DNA from: Paracoccus subflavus
GTDB taxonomy: Bacteria > Pseudomonadota > Alphaproteobacteria > Rhodobacterales > Rhodobacteraceae
Reading direction: 5' to 3'
Length of the DNA stretch: 64,000 nt
Assembly (NCBI RefSeq): GCF_004310345.1
Contig: NZ_SISK01000008.1
Span: forward strand, 104,643 to 168,642
Shown here: one piece after another, positions 1-9,110 of the stretch
Layout of the letters: every line of letters starts with the position of its first letter
How positions within the stretch are numbered: the stretch's first letter is position 1
Position numbers and translations under genes: made by a program
Notes under the pieces: model-generated
Databases searched by the model: none
What the model was told of the DNA's origin: nothing
The model's input: only the letters and a program-made list of their open reading frames with translations

Positions 1-122
1 CCCGCACCCACGATCACCACGTCGTATTCGGCCCTGGGCTGGCTGTCCGGCCACTGTTCGCGCCAGCCCTTGTGGCCGTTGAGCGCCTGTTTCAGCAGCG
101 AGAAGGCGGAAAAATGGGTCAT
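1..122 (-). CDS. soxB: Sarcosine oxidase subunit beta, 5' part only
   Basis: Only the first 40 codons lie in the window; the gene continues past base 1. The product is the flavin subunit of heterotetrameric sarcosine oxidase, which oxidises sarcosine to glycine and passes the methyl carbon to tetrahydrofolate. The N-terminus reads MTHFSAFSLLKQALNGHKGW and runs into the FAD-binding strand YDVVIVGAG (residues 33-41). That long lead before the Rossmann fold is typical of SoxB and not of monomeric sarcosine oxidases. It lies downstream of, and on the same strand as, the LysR regulator, with 96 bases between, but is probably a separate unit. Identification rests on a short stretch, so it is good but not absolute. 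Confidence 0.8.
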   Translation of the reverse strand, partial: MTHFSAFSLLKQALNGHKGWREQWPDSQPRAEYDVVIVGA

Positions 123-218
123 GGCGGGCCGAACCTTCGATTCCAGGGGTGGCGCCACCATGCCCCGAGCCATCCCCGCCTGACGGAAGGCTTGCGTCAG
201 CGAAATGTCAGATTTGCG

Positions 219-1151
219 TCACCCTTCCTCGACCGGATGAATGTTGTTCGTCATGAGCCAGGGCGGATTTTCGGCATACATGTCGCGGATCAGCCTTTTG
301 ACCAGATCCAGGTACCGAGAGGTGTCGCCCGAACGGTGATACAGGATCACCGGCGATGTCGCCCCCGGACTGTCGATCACCCGATAACTCAGGTCCGACC
401 GCATCTGCCGCGCCGACGACGGAATGATGCAAATCCCCGACTGCGCGGCCACAAGCCCCAGGGCGGTCTGGATCTCGCGGACCTCCAGCACGTCGCCGGG
501 CCGCGCCTCGGCCTCGTGCAGCAGGTGCAGGACATGGTCCGCATAGCTGGGCCGCGGCTCTTTGGGATAGACGATCAGCTTCTGCCTGGCCAGGGCCTCC
601 AGAGGCAGGGGCATCGCATCCCTGGCCAGGGGCACGTCCGGCGGCAGGGCGACCACCAGCCGTTCTTCGCGCAGGACGGTGCTGACGATCCCCGCATCGA
701 TATGTTTCAGACGCCCGAAGCCCATGTCGATCCGCCCTTCCTTCAGCGCGGGGATCTGCTGGATCGACAGCATCTCCAGCAACTGGATATCCAGATCCGG
801 CGCGTTCTGGCGCAACTTGCGCACAAGCGTCGGCAACCCCCCGTAAAGGGTCGAGGCGACAAAACCGATGGACAGAAGCTGGTTGCGGTTCTGTCCCACG
901 CGCCGTGTGGCATCCTTCATCTGATCCACGCGGCCCAGAACCTGCAACGATTGTTCATACAACAGGCGGCCCGCATCGGTCAGGCGGATCGGCCGGGTTT
1001 TCCGCAGAAACAGGGCGACGCCCAGTTCCTCCTCGAGCAACTGGATCTGACGGCTAAGGGGGGGCTGCGCGATGTGGAGCTGTTCCGCCGCCCGGGTGAA
1101 GTTCCGTTCCCGCGCCACCGCCACGAAATAGCGCAACTGCCGCAGATCCAT
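219..1151 (-). CDS. catR: LysR-family activator of the cat/ben genes (CatR/BenM type)
   Basis: A 310-residue LysR-type regulator. Residues 1-60 form the winged helix-turn-helix (start MDLRQLRYFVAVARERNFTR), and about 90-300 the inducer-binding domain that in BenM/CatM binds cis,cis-muconate or benzoate. The ATG at 1151 is chosen because MDLRQLRYF is the canonical LysR start; the frame stays open upstream but encodes nothing family-like. It is divergent from catB across 165 bases that hold a perfect ATAC-N7-GTAT operator. It is the only regulator in the ben-cat cluster, so it probably controls both catBCA and benABCDK. The effector is inferred from family and context. Confidence 0.85.
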   Translation of the reverse strand: MDLRQLRYFVAVARERNFTRAAEQLHIAQPPLSRQIQLLEEELGVALFLRKTRPIRLTDAGRLLYEQSLQVLGRVDQMKDATRRVGQNRNQLLSIGFVASTLYGGLPTLVRKLRQNAPDLDIQLLEMLSIQQIPALKEGRIDMGFGRLKHIDAGIVSTVLREERLVVALPPDVPLARDAMPLPLEALARQKLIVYPKEPRPSYADHVLHLLHEAEARPGDVLEVREIQTALGLVAAQSGICIIPSSARQMRSDLSYRVIDSPGATSPVILYHRSGDTSRYLDLVKRLIRDMYAENPPWLMTNNIHPVEEG

Positions 1152-1244
1152 ACCCGTTACCCCTTTCAAGCCACCGACCCGCCTTGTCGCGGCCTGCATT
1201 TCCTGAAATTCCGGCTGCGGCTTCTGACCCGGATGTCCAGCACA

Positions 1245-1259
1245 ATACCTTTCCGGTAT
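1245..1259 (+). promoter_or_regulatory. BenM/CatM-type LysR operator between catR and catB
   Basis: The sequence ATACCTTTCCGGTAT is a perfect dyad with the form ATAC-N7-GTAT, the consensus bound by BenM and CatM in Acinetobacter, and it also satisfies the general LysR T-N11-A rule. It sits 57 bases before the catB start and 93 bases before the catR start, the usual position for an activator that also represses itself. No second full copy is seen, so any downstream sub-site must be degenerate. Confidence 0.7.
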
Positions 1260-1316
1260 ATTAATACATGGAAACGGTGTTGGACGAAAGACCCATGCCG
1301 ATGTCATCTTTCCGAC

Positions 1317-2504
1317 ATGAACCAGTCCTTCGCCCCCCGCCCCCATACCGACACCGCCAGCCCCGTCGTCACCGGGGTGGACACGGTGATCCTGGATCTG
1401 CCGACGATCCGGCCGCACAAGCTGTCGGTCGCCACCATGAACGGCCAGGTGCTGATGCTGGTGCGCGTGCATTGCAGCGACGGCATCACCGGCATCGGCG
1501 AGGGCACCACCATCGGCGGCCTCGCCTATGGCGGGGAAAGCCCTGAAAGCATGAAGGTCAACATCGACACCTGGTTCGCCCCGGTGATGGTCGGTCAGGA
1601 CGCGACGCGTGTGCAGGCGCTGATGGCGCGACTGGGCAGGATGGTCAAGGACAACCGCTTTGCCAAATCCGCCGTGGAATGCGCGCTGCTGGACGCCCAT
1701 GGCAAACGTCTGGGCCTGCCGGTCAGCGAACTGCTGGGCGGACGCCGCCGCGACCGGCTGCCGGTGGCCTGGACGCTGGCCTCGGGCGACACCGACCGCG
1801 ACATCGCCGAGGCGGAACGGATGCTGGATCTGCGCCGGCACAATATCTTCAAGCTGAAGATCGGTGCCCGCGCCATCCGCGACGACATCGCCCATGTTGC
1901 CCGCATCAAGACGGCGCTCGGCGACCGGGGCGCGGTGCGGGTGGACGTGAACATGGCCTGGTCCGAAGGGGAGGCGGCCTTCGGCATGGCCGCCCTGGCC
2001 GATGCGGGCTGCGAACTGGTGGAACAGCCCGTGGCCTCTGCCGCGGCCCTGACGCGGCTGGTGCGCCGTTTCCCCGTGGCGCTGATGGCCGACGAATCGC
2101 TGACCGGCCCGGAAAGCGCCTTTGACCTGGCCCGCGTGCAAGGCGCCGATGTCTTTGCCGTCAAGCTGGAACAAAGCGGCGGCGCCTTCAACGCGCTACG
2201 CGTCGCGGCCATCGCCGATGCGGCGGGGATCGGGCTTTACGGCGGCACCATGCTGGAAGGCGCGGTGGGCACGGTGATCTCGGCCCATGCCTTTGCCACC
2301 TTCGCCAACCTGCAATGGGGCACCGAACTGTTCGGCCCGCTGCTGCTGACCGAGGACATCCTGCAAACGCCGCTGGACTACCGCGACTTTGAACTGATCG
2401 TCCCCGCCGGTCCCGGCCTTGGCGTGACGCTGGATGACGACCGGGTGGCCTTCTTCGCCCGCGACGGCATCCGCAGGACGATCAGCCTGCCCGGAAAGGA
2501 ATGA
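1317..2504 (+). CDS. catB: Muconate cycloisomerase
   Basis: Converts cis,cis-muconate to muconolactone in the catechol ortho-cleavage branch of the 3-oxoadipate pathway. The 395-residue product is a normal-length member of the enolase superfamily (muconate lactonising group). Visible active-site features are the KxK pair K179/K181 in FKLKIG, metal ligands D210 (RVDVNM), E236 (VEQPV) and D259 (MADES), and the second catalytic lysine K283 in AVKLEQSGG. The start MNQSFAPRP is chosen because the open frame extends far upstream through the regulator on the other strand. No strong ribosome site is visible before it. The stop overlaps the region leading into catC, so the two are translationally coupled. 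Confidence 0.93.
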   Translation: MNQSFAPRPHTDTASPVVTGVDTVILDLPTIRPHKLSVATMNGQVLMLVRVHCSDGITGIGEGTTIGGLAYGGESPESMKVNIDTWFAPVMVGQDATRVQALMARLGRMVKDNRFAKSAVECALLDAHGKRLGLPVSELLGGRRRDRLPVAWTLASGDTDRDIAEAERMLDLRRHNIFKLKIGARAIRDDIAHVARIKTALGDRGAVRVDVNMAWSEGEAAFGMAALADAGCELVEQPVASAAALTRLVRRFPVALMADESLTGPESAFDLARVQGADVFAVKLEQSGGAFNALRVAAIADAAGIGLYGGTMLEGAVGTVISAHAFATFANLQWGTELFGPLLLTEDILQTPLDYRDFELIVPAGPGLGVTLDDDRVAFFARDGIRRTISLPGKE

Positions 2505-2506
2505 CC

Positions 2507-2797
2507 ATGCTGTTTCATGTCACCATGGATGTGAATATCCCCCGCGACCTGTCCGCCGATGACCGGGCCGAGATCCTGGCACGCGAAAAGACCTATTCGC
2601 AGGATTTGCAGCGCCAGGGCACGTGGCGCCACATTTGGCGGATCGCAGGGCACTATGCCAACGTCAGCATCTTCGACGTCCGCGACAACGCCGAACTGCA
2701 CGACATCCTGTCGGGCCTGCCCTTGTTTCCCTTCATGGACATCAAGGTAACGCCGCTGCTGCGCCATCCGTCGGCCATCCGCGACGACGACAGGTGA
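2507..2797 (+). CDS. catC: Muconolactone delta-isomerase
   Basis: Isomerises muconolactone to 3-oxoadipate enol-lactone. The 96-residue product has the full CatC pattern: start MLFHVTMDV, central TWRHIWRIAG, ANVSIFDV and LPLFPFMDI, near the family length of about 96. The start at 2507 is preferred over the in-frame ATG at 2501 because it gives the family's N-terminus and has GGAAAGGA at proper spacing. It directly follows catB and precedes catA by 70 bases. The enol-lactone hydrolase and later steps are not in the window, so catC is the last ring-fission step encoded here. Confidence 0.93.
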   Translation: MLFHVTMDVNIPRDLSADDRAEILAREKTYSQDLQRQGTWRHIWRIAGHYANVSIFDVRDNAELHDILSGLPLFPFMDIKVTPLLRHPSAIRDDDR

Positions 2798-2867
2798 TCC
2801 GACCCCCGGACCGGCGGGGGAGCCGGTCCGACCCAGTTTCCCTATGAATCCAGGAGGAGAAAAACCC

Positions 2868-3806
2868 ATGACCGTCAAGATCTTCGACCGCCCCGATGTG
2901 CAGGCATTCCTGCGCGAACTGAGCGGCCTGAACAATGGCGATGGCAACCCGCGCATGAAAGAGATCACGCACCGCCTGATGTCCGACCTGTTCCGCGCCA
3001 TCGACGACCTGAACATCACCCCCGACGAATACTGGATGGGCGTTGCCTGGCTGAACGACCTGGGCGCCGCCGGTCAGGCCGGCCTGGTCTCGCCCGGCCT
3101 GGGGATCGATCATTTCCTGGACGAGCGTCTGGACGCCATCGACGCCGACCTGGGGATCGAGAACCCGACCCCGCGCACCATCGAAGGCCCGCTCTATGTG
3201 GCCGGCGCCCCGGAATCGGTGGGCTTTGCCCGCCTGGACGACGGCACCGACACCGATGGCCACACGCTGATCATGCATGGCACAGTCCACGACGCGACCG
3301 GCAGGCCCCTGCCCGGCGCCAAGGTCGAGGTCTGGCACTGCGACACGCGCGGCTTTTATTCGCATTTCGACCCGACCGGCAAGCAGGCGCCCTTCAACAT
3401 GCGCCGCACGATCATCACCGACGACCAGGGCCGCTACAGGTTCCAGAGCATCCTGCCCTCGGGCTATGGCGTGCCGCCCGGCAGCCCGACCGAAAAGCTG
3501 CTGACGGCCCTTGGCCGCCATGGTCAGCGCCCGGCCCATATCCATTTCTTCGTCAGCGGTGACGGACACCGCAAGCTGACCACCCAGATCAACATCGAGG
3601 GTGATCCGCTGATCGACGACGACTTTGCCTATGCCACCCGCGATGGCCTGGTGCCCCATGTCGTCGAGCGCACGGACGAGGACAGCATTCATGCCAACGG
3701 CCTGAACGGTCCCTTTGCCGAGATCAGCTTCGACATCCACCTGACCGCCCTGATTGACGGTCTGGACAACCAGATCAACGAACAGCGCCGCCGCGCCGCG
3801 GCCTGA
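2868..3806 (+). CDS. catA: Catechol 1,2-dioxygenase
   Basis: Intradiol dioxygenase that cleaves catechol to cis,cis-muconate using non-haem Fe(III). The 312-residue protein has the N-terminal helical dimerisation domain (about 1-100) and the beta-sandwich catalytic domain. The four iron ligands fall at Y164, Y200, H224 and H226, the numbering of the Acinetobacter enzyme; they lie in [21 protein letters not shown] and RPAHIHFF. The ATG at 2868 is preceded by AGGAGGAG, which decides the start over an ATG at 2844. It is third in the catBCA group and is followed after 116 bases by benA, which supplies its substrate via benABCD. Confidence 0.95.
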   Translation: MTVKIFDRPDVQAFLRELSGLNNGDGNPRMKEITHRLMSDLFRAIDDLNITPDEYWMGVAWLNDLGAAGQAGLVSPGLGIDHFLDERLDAIDADLGIENPTPRTIEGPLYVAGAPESVGFARLDDGTDTDGHTLIMHGTVHDATGRPLPGAKVEVWHCDTRGFYSHFDPTGKQAPFNMRRTIITDDQGRYRFQSILPSGYGVPPGSPTEKLLTALGRHGQRPAHIHFFVSGDGHRKLTTQINIEGDPLIDDDFAYATRDGLVPHVVERTDEDSIHANGLNGPFAEISFDIHLTALIDGLDNQINEQRRRAAA

Positions 3807-3818
3807 CCCGACGATCCG

Positions 3819-3841
3819 GGGCGGCCCCGAAACGGCCGCCC
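3819..3841 (+). other. Intercistronic hairpin between catA and benA
   Basis: Perfect eight-base arms GGGCGGCC and GGCCGCCC enclose the seven-base loop CCGAAAC just after the catA stop. No T-run follows, so it is not a standard intrinsic terminator. It may stabilise the upstream mRNA or set the relative expression of cat and ben. The role is inferred from position only. Confidence 0.4.
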
Positions 3842-3922
3842 TGCCCCGCCATTCCGCAGCCCAACAACGACATCAGAGCAGGGGCCGGCCGCCAAGGCGC
3901 CGCCCCTGGGGAGGAGACACGC

Positions 3923-5287
3923 ATGTCCGCGATCATCGAAAAGGCCCGCGACCTGGAGCAGTTGCTGGCAAACGCCGTGCAGGACGACGCTGAGGCCGGC
4001 CAGTTCCGCTGCCGCCGCGACATCTTCACCGACGAAGATCTGTTCGCACTGGAAATGAAGCACATCTTCGAGGGCAACTGGGTCTATCTGGCGCATGAAA
4101 GCCAGATCCCGGAAGTGAACGACTATTACACCACCTGGATCGGCCGCCAGCCGATCGTCATCACCCGCGACAAGTCCGGCACCCTGAACGCCGTCATCAA
4201 CGCCTGCGCCCACAAGGGGGCGATGCTGTGCCGCCGCAAGCAGGGCAACAAGGGCAGCTTCACCTGTCCGTTCCACGGCTGGACCTTTTCCAATACCGGC
4301 AAGCTTCTGAAGGTCAAGGACGCCAAGACCACCCAGTATCCCGACCAGTTCAACCAGGACGGCTCGCACGACCTGACCCGCGTGGCCCGGTTCGAGAGCT
4401 ATCGCGGCTTCCTGTTCGGCAGCCTGAACCCCGACGTGACGCCGCTAACGGAGTTCCTGGGCGAAACCACCCTCATCATCGACCAGATCGTCGATCAGGC
4501 CCCCGAGGGGCTGGAGGTTCTGCGCGGCAATTCGTCCTATATCTATGATGGCAACTGGAAGTTGCAGATGGAAAACGGCTGCGACGGCTATCACGTCAGC
4601 TCGGTCCATTGGAACTATGCCACCACCATGGAACGGCGCAGCGAAACCGGCACCAAGGCGGTCGATGCGAACAGTTGGTCCAAGTCGGTCGCCGGTGTTT
4701 ATGGCTTCGAGAACGGCCACATCCTGCTGTGGACCAACACCCGCAACCCCGAGGTGCGTCCCGTCTGGAACCGCCGCGACGAGCTGGTATCCCGGCTGGG
4801 CGAGGAAAAGGCCGGCTTCATCGTCAACCAGACCCGCAACCTGGGCATCTATCCGAACGTGTTCCTGATGGACCAGTTCAGCACCCAGATCCGCGTCGTC
4901 CGGCCCCTGGCGGTGGACAAGACCGAAGTCACCATCTTCTGCTTTGCCCCCCGGAACGAATCCGCCGAGGACCGCACCACCCGCATCCGCCAGTACGAGG
5001 ATTTCTTCAACGTCTCGGGCATGGGCACCTCCGACGACCTGGAAGAATTCCGGGCCTGCCAGACCGCCTATGCCGCGCCCCTGTGGAACGACATGTCGCG
5101 CGGCGCCCCCCTGTGGATCCAGGGCCCCGATGACAATGCCCGCCGCATGGGTCTGAACCCGCTTCTGTCGGGCGAACGCAGCGAGGACGAGGGCCTGTTC
5201 GTCTGCCAGCACGAATACTGGGCCAAGGCCATGCGCCAGGCGCTCGCCACCGAAAAGGCAGGCATCAAGGCAGGAGAAGCGGCATGA
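3923..5287 (+). CDS. benA: Benzoate 1,2-dioxygenase, large (alpha) subunit
   Basis: Catalytic subunit of the Rieske non-haem iron oxygenase that converts benzoate to the cis-1,2-dihydrodiol carboxylate. The 454-residue protein shows the Rieske [2Fe-2S] ligands C95/H97 and C115/H118 in CAHKGAML and CPFHGW. The mononuclear-iron motif is D221, H224 and H229 in [18 protein letters not shown] precedes the ATG. The stop overlaps the benB start by four bases (ATGA), so alpha and beta are coupled for equal expression. The order benABCD and the neighbouring cat genes point to benzoate rather than toluate or anthranilate, though substrate range cannot be read from sequence. Confidence 0.93.
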   Translation: MSAIIEKARDLEQLLANAVQDDAEAGQFRCRRDIFTDEDLFALEMKHIFEGNWVYLAHESQIPEVNDYYTTWIGRQPIVITRDKSGTLNAVINACAHKGAMLCRRKQGNKGSFTCPFHGWTFSNTGKLLKVKDAKTTQYPDQFNQDGSHDLTRVARFESYRGFLFGSLNPDVTPLTEFLGETTLIIDQIVDQAPEGLEVLRGNSSYIYDGNWKLQMENGCDGYHVSSVHWNYATTMERRSETGTKAVDANSWSKSVAGVYGFENGHILLWTNTRNPEVRPVWNRRDELVSRLGEEKAGFIVNQTRNLGIYPNVFLMDQFSTQIRVVRPLAVDKTEVTIFCFAPRNESAEDRTTRIRQYEDFFNVSGMGTSDDLEEFRACQTAYAAPLWNDMSRGAPLWIQGPDDNARRMGLNPLLSGERSEDEGLFVCQHEYWAKAMRQALATEKAGIKAGEAA

Positions 5288-5793
5288 GCCTGGATCACAC
5301 CCCCGCAGCCATCGACTATCGCACCATCTGCGCCTTTCTGTATCGCGAGGCGCGCCTGCTGGACGATCGTCAGTGGGACGAATGGCTGACCTGCTATGCG
5401 CCGGATGCGTCCTACTGGATGCCGGCCTGGGACGACAACGACCTGACCACCGATGACCCGCAGTCCGAAATCTCGCTGATGTATTATCCCAACCGCGAGG
5501 GGCTCGAGGACCGGGTGTTCCGCATCAAGACCGAACGGTCGGGCGCGTCCACGCCCGAGCCGCGCACCAGCCACACGGTGTCGAACGTCGAGGTGGTCGA
5601 GGACCGGGGAACCGAGGTGGACGTGCGCTACAACTTCCACACGCTGAACCACCGCTACAAGACCACGGACCAGTTCTTCGGAACCATGTTCGTGACCCTG
5701 CGCCAGGACGGCGAAGGACTGCGCATCGCCGCCAAGAAGATCGTCCTGAAGAACGACTACATCCGCCAGGTCATCGACGTCTATCACGTCTGA
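5284..5793 (+). CDS. benB: Benzoate 1,2-dioxygenase, small (beta) subunit
   Basis: Structural beta subunit of the ring-hydroxylating dioxygenase; it forms the alpha3beta3 core with BenA and has no metal centre. The 169-residue product belongs to the cone-fold SnoaL/NTF2-like family, with family blocks such as [17 protein letters not shown] near the N-terminus, [13 protein letters not shown] in the middle and [19 protein letters not shown] at the end. The start overlaps the benA stop by four bases. Length is normal for the family (about 160-170). Confidence 0.92.
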   Translation: MSLDHTPAAIDYRTICAFLYREARLLDDRQWDEWLTCYAPDASYWMPAWDDNDLTTDDPQSEISLMYYPNREGLEDRVFRIKTERSGASTPEPRTSHTVSNVEVVEDRGTEVDVRYNFHTLNHRYKTTDQFFGTMFVTLRQDGEGLRIAAKKIVLKNDYIRQVIDVYHV

Positions 5794-5835
5794 CGGCCGC
5801 CAGTGACCCCGCACAACCGCAAGGAGGAGGCGACC

Positions 5836-6861
5836 ATGTGCTACACGATCGCACTGAATTTCGAGGACGGGGTCACCCGCTTCGTCGACTGCAAGCCCGG
5901 AGAAAAGGTTCTCGATGCGGCGTTCCGCAACAAGATCAACCTGCCGATGGACTGTTCGGACGGCGTTTGCGGCACCTGCAAATGCCGCGCCGAAAGCGGG
6001 TCCTATGATCTGGGCGAAGACTATATCGACGACGCCCTGACCGGGGACGAGGCCGCCCAGGGCCTGGTCCTGACCTGCCAGATGGTGCCGTCCTCGGATT
6101 GCGTGCTGTCGGTGCCGGTGACGGCCACATCCTGCAAGACGGGCCAGCAGGTCTTTGCCGCCACCGTGACGCGGATCGAACCGCATCACGACGCCGCCGT
6201 GGTCCTGGAACTGGCTGTGAACGAAGGGGCTGCGCCCGCCTTCCTGCCCGGCCAGTATGTCAACATCGGCGTGCCCGGCAGCGGCGACCACCGGTCCTAT
6301 TCCTTCAGCACGGCGCCGGGCGACCGCAGCCTGGGCTTTCTGATCAAGAAGATCCCCGACGGGCTGATGAGCGGCTGGCTGGCCCGCGCCAGGCCGGGCG
6401 ACCGGCTGGACCTGACCGGGCCGATGGGCAGTTTCTATCTGCGCGACGGCGACGGCCCGCTGCTGTTTCTGGCGGGCGGCACCGGGCTTGCGCCCTTTCT
6501 GTCGATGCTGGAGGTTCTGGCCCGCGCCGGATCGCGCCGTCACATCCACCTGATCTATGGCGTGACACGGGATCTGGATCTGGTTCTGGTCGATCAGATC
6601 GCGGCCTATGCCAGCCGATTGCCGAATTTCACCTTCGCCACGGTGGTCGCCGATCCCGCATCGGATCACCCGCGCAAGGGATGGGTCACCCAGCACATGC
6701 CCGAGGACATGCTGACCGCCGGCGAGGTCGATGTCTATCTGTGCGGCCCCCCGCAGATGGTCGATGCCGTGCGCCATTACCTGGACGAGAACGCCATCCG
6801 CCCGGCCAGCTTCCATTACGAGAAGTTCACGCCCAATGCGCCGCTGAAGGCCACCGCATGA
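5836..6861 (+). CDS. benC: Benzoate dioxygenase ferredoxin reductase component
   Basis: Carries electrons from NADH through FAD and a plant-type [2Fe-2S] cluster to BenAB. In 341 residues it has an N-terminal ferredoxin domain with cluster cysteines C40, C45, C48 and C81, an FAD-binding domain with RSYSFS at 153-158, and an NAD-binding domain with GGTGLAPFLSML. The ATG at 5836 is chosen because AAGGAGGAGG lies just upstream; the frame opens earlier without a ribosome site. The stop overlaps benD by four bases. Length and domain order match class IB dioxygenase reductases. Confidence 0.93.
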   Translation: MCYTIALNFEDGVTRFVDCKPGEKVLDAAFRNKINLPMDCSDGVCGTCKCRAESGSYDLGEDYIDDALTGDEAAQGLVLTCQMVPSSDCVLSVPVTATSCKTGQQVFAATVTRIEPHHDAAVVLELAVNEGAAPAFLPGQYVNIGVPGSGDHRSYSFSTAPGDRSLGFLIKKIPDGLMSGWLARARPGDRLDLTGPMGSFYLRDGDGPLLFLAGGTGLAPFLSMLEVLARAGSRRHIHLIYGVTRDLDLVLVDQIAAYASRLPNFTFATVVADPASDHPRKGWVTQHMPEDMLTAGEVDVYLCGPPQMVDAVRHYLDENAIRPASFHYEKFTPNAPLKATA

Positions 6862-7658
6862 CCGGGTCCGCTTTGGGGGGTGCGGTCTTTGCCGGCCGCT
6901 TTACGGGCAAGGTTCTGGTCGTGACCGGGGCCGCGCAGGGGATCGGCCGCGCCGTGGCCCTGCGCGCGGCGGCCGAGGGCGGCCGCGTGATGCTGGTGGA
7001 CCGCGCCGATTTCGTAGCGGATGTGGCCGCCGAGGCCGGAGGTGGCGCGGCGGCCTTTGTCGCCGATCTGGAAACCTGGGATGGCGCCGACGCGGCCATG
7101 CGACAGGCCGTCAAGGTCTTTGGCCATATCGACATCCTCATCAACAATGTCGGCGGCGCGATCCGGATGCGGCCCTTTGCCGAATTCGGTCCCGCCCAGA
7201 TCGACGCCGAGATCCGCCGATCGCTGATGCCGACCCTGTACGGTTGCCATGCGGTGCTGCCGCATCTGCTGGCGCGCGGTGGCGGCACCATCGTCAACGT
7301 GTCGTCGAACGCCACCCGCGGCATCCACCGCGTGCCCTATTCGGCGGCCAAGGGCGGCGTGAACGCCATCACGCAGTCGCTGGCCATGGAACTGGCGCCG
7401 CACAACATCCGCGTCGTGGCCACCGCCCCGGGCGGCACCGAGGCCCCGCCCCGCCGCGTGCCCCGCAACGCCGAAGGCGAGAGCCCCGACGAACGGCAAT
7501 GGATGGCCGAGGTCGTGGACCAGGTGAAGCAGTCGGCCTTCATGAAACGCTATGGCACCATCGACGAACAGGCCGCGCCGATCCTGTTTTTGGCCTCAGA
7601 CGAGGCGTCCTACATCACCGCCGCCGTTCTGCCCGTCGCCGGGGGCGACAACGGATGA
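6858..7658 (+). CDS. benD: Benzoate dihydrodiol dehydrogenase
   Basis: Short-chain dehydrogenase that oxidises and decarboxylates the benzoate cis-diol to catechol, the substrate of CatA. The 266-residue protein has the NAD-binding TGAAQGIG at 24-31, the NNVGG structural motif near 96-100, a serine in NVSSN and the catalytic pair Y161/K165 in PYSAAKGG. The ATG at 6858 overlaps the benC stop and defines the start within a much longer open frame. Length and position (last enzyme before the transporter) fit BenD. Confidence 0.93.
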   Translation: MTGSALGGAVFAGRFTGKVLVVTGAAQGIGRAVALRAAAEGGRVMLVDRADFVADVAAEAGGGAAAFVADLETWDGADAAMRQAVKVFGHIDILINNVGGAIRMRPFAEFGPAQIDAEIRRSLMPTLYGCHAVLPHLLARGGGTIVNVSSNATRGIHRVPYSAAKGGVNAITQSLAMELAPHNIRVVATAPGGTEAPPRRVPRNAEGESPDERQWMAEVVDQVKQSAFMKRYGTIDEQAAPILFLASDEASYITAAVLPVAGGDNG

Positions 7659-7718
7659 ATGCCGCCCGGCGCGACACGGTCTGATCGTCATTTCAACACA
7701 ACAGGGAGGAGAGAAGGA

Positions 7719-9050
7719 ATGCGCAACATCGAGGTGGGCGAGGCGATAGACCAAAGCCCGTTCGGACGATTCCAGTGGATGGTGGTGGCGCTGTGCGGCG
7801 CGCTGCTGATCGTGGACGGATACGACGTTTTCGTGGCGGGAACCGTGCTGCCGACGCTGATCGCGGAATGGGGCCTGACCAAGCCGCAGGCCGGCGCGCT
7901 GCAGGCCTGGGCGCTGTTCGGAATGATGTTCGGCGCGCTGATCCTGGGACCGCTGGCCGACCGGATCGGACGCAAGAAGGGCGTGGCGATCAGCTTTGTG
8001 CTGTTCACCACCGCCACCACGCTGACGGGTTTCGCCAACACCCCCGAACAGTTCAAGGTGCTGCGTTTCATCGCGGGCCTGGGCTGCGGCGGGCTGATGC
8101 CCAACGCGGTCGCCTTGATGAACGAATATGCGCCAAAACGTCTGCGCGGCACCATGGTCGCCCTGATGTTTTCGGGATATTCCATCGGCGGGATGCTGGC
8201 GGCGGGCCTGGGCATCGGCATCATCCCCGGCTTTGGCTGGCAGCCCATGTTCTTTGCCGCCGCGATCCCGCTGCTGATGCTGCCGCTGATCCTGTGGAAG
8301 CTGCCCGAATCGCTGGGCTTCCTGATCGGTCAGGGCAAGCAGGACGAGGCGAAGCGCATCTTTGCCAAGGTCGATCCCGGCACGATCCTGGGCCCCGATG
8401 ACCGTCTGGTCTTTACCGAAACCAAGGGCGCCAGGGCCTCGGTCGCGGAACTGTTCCGTCACGGCCGCAGCCTGCGCACGACCATGCTGTGGGTGTCGTT
8501 CTTCTGCTGCCTGCTGCTGGTTTATCTGCTGTCCTCGTGGCTGCCCAAGGTGCTGCAAGAGGCGGGCTATGCCGAACGTGCCAGCCTTTTGTCGCTGTTC
8601 TCACTGAACTTCGGCGGCATGGCGGGGGCGATTCTCGGCGGCCGGATGGGCGACCGCTTCGGCCTGCCCAGGGTTGTCGTGGGCTTTTTCCTGGCGGCGG
8701 CGCTGTCCATCGCCCTGATCGGCGCGAACCCTGCCCCCGGCCTGCTGTTCCTGCTGGTCTTTGTCGCGGGTGCCACCACCATCGGCACGCAGATCCTGCT
8801 CTATGCCAGCGTGGCGCAGCTTTACAACCTGTCGGTGCGCGGGGCGGGACTCGGCTGGGCTTCGGGCGTGGGCCGGATCGGCGCCATCGTCGGCCCGACA
8901 CTGGGCGGGGTGCTGCTGGCGCGCGAACTGCCGCTGGGCCAGAACTTTCTGATCTTCGCGATCCCCGCCGCCGTTTCGGCAGGTGCGATGCTGGTCTTTG
9001 CCCTTAGCAACAGCCGCGCGCGCGACAGGGTGCACCTGGCCCCCGCCTGA
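7719..9050 (+). CDS. benK: Benzoate/aromatic acid:H+ symporter (MFS, AAHS family)
   Basis: A 443-residue 12-helix major facilitator protein of the aromatic acid:H+ symporter group, which takes up benzoate across the inner membrane. The AAHS signature DGYDVFVAG lies at 33-41 in helix 1 and the MFS loop motif LADRIGRKK at 79-87. GGGAGGAG precedes the chosen ATG at 7719. It is the last gene of the cluster, 60 bases after benD and followed by a strong terminator. Benzoate is assigned by context; related AAHS proteins carry 4-hydroxybenzoate or muconate. Confidence 0.85.
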   Translation: MRNIEVGEAIDQSPFGRFQWMVVALCGALLIVDGYDVFVAGTVLPTLIAEWGLTKPQAGALQAWALFGMMFGALILGPLADRIGRKKGVAISFVLFTTATTLTGFANTPEQFKVLRFIAGLGCGGLMPNAVALMNEYAPKRLRGTMVALMFSGYSIGGMLAAGLGIGIIPGFGWQPMFFAAAIPLLMLPLILWKLPESLGFLIGQGKQDEAKRIFAKVDPGTILGPDDRLVFTETKGARASVAELFRHGRSLRTTMLWVSFFCCLLLVYLLSSWLPKVLQEAGYAERASLLSLFSLNFGGMAGAILGGRMGDRFGLPRVVVGFFLAAALSIALIGANPAPGLLFLLVFVAGATTIGTQILLYASVAQLYNLSVRGAGLGWASGVGRIGAIVGPTLGGVLLARELPLGQNFLIFAIPAAVSAGAMLVFALSNSRARDRVHLAPA

Positions 9051-9077
9051 TCCCGGTCGGCTTTCCCGCCTCTGGAC

Positions 9078-9107
9078 GGGCCTGCCCCTTGGGGGGCAGG
9101 CCCTTTT
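9078..9107 (+). terminator. Intrinsic terminator after benK
   Basis: Perfect eleven-base arms GGGCCTGCCCC and GGGGCAGGCCC with loop TTGG are followed by TTTT. It ends the ben-cat transcript 27 bases past the benK stop and lies three bases before the convergent parB stop, so it separates the catabolic cluster from the plasmid maintenance genes. Confidence 0.85.
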
Positions 9108-9110
9108 CCG

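Noticed and set aside
72..1316. Upstream extension of the catB frame across the regulator gene
   Set aside because: The extension is antisense to the LysR gene and lacks enolase-family sequence; CatB starts at 1317.
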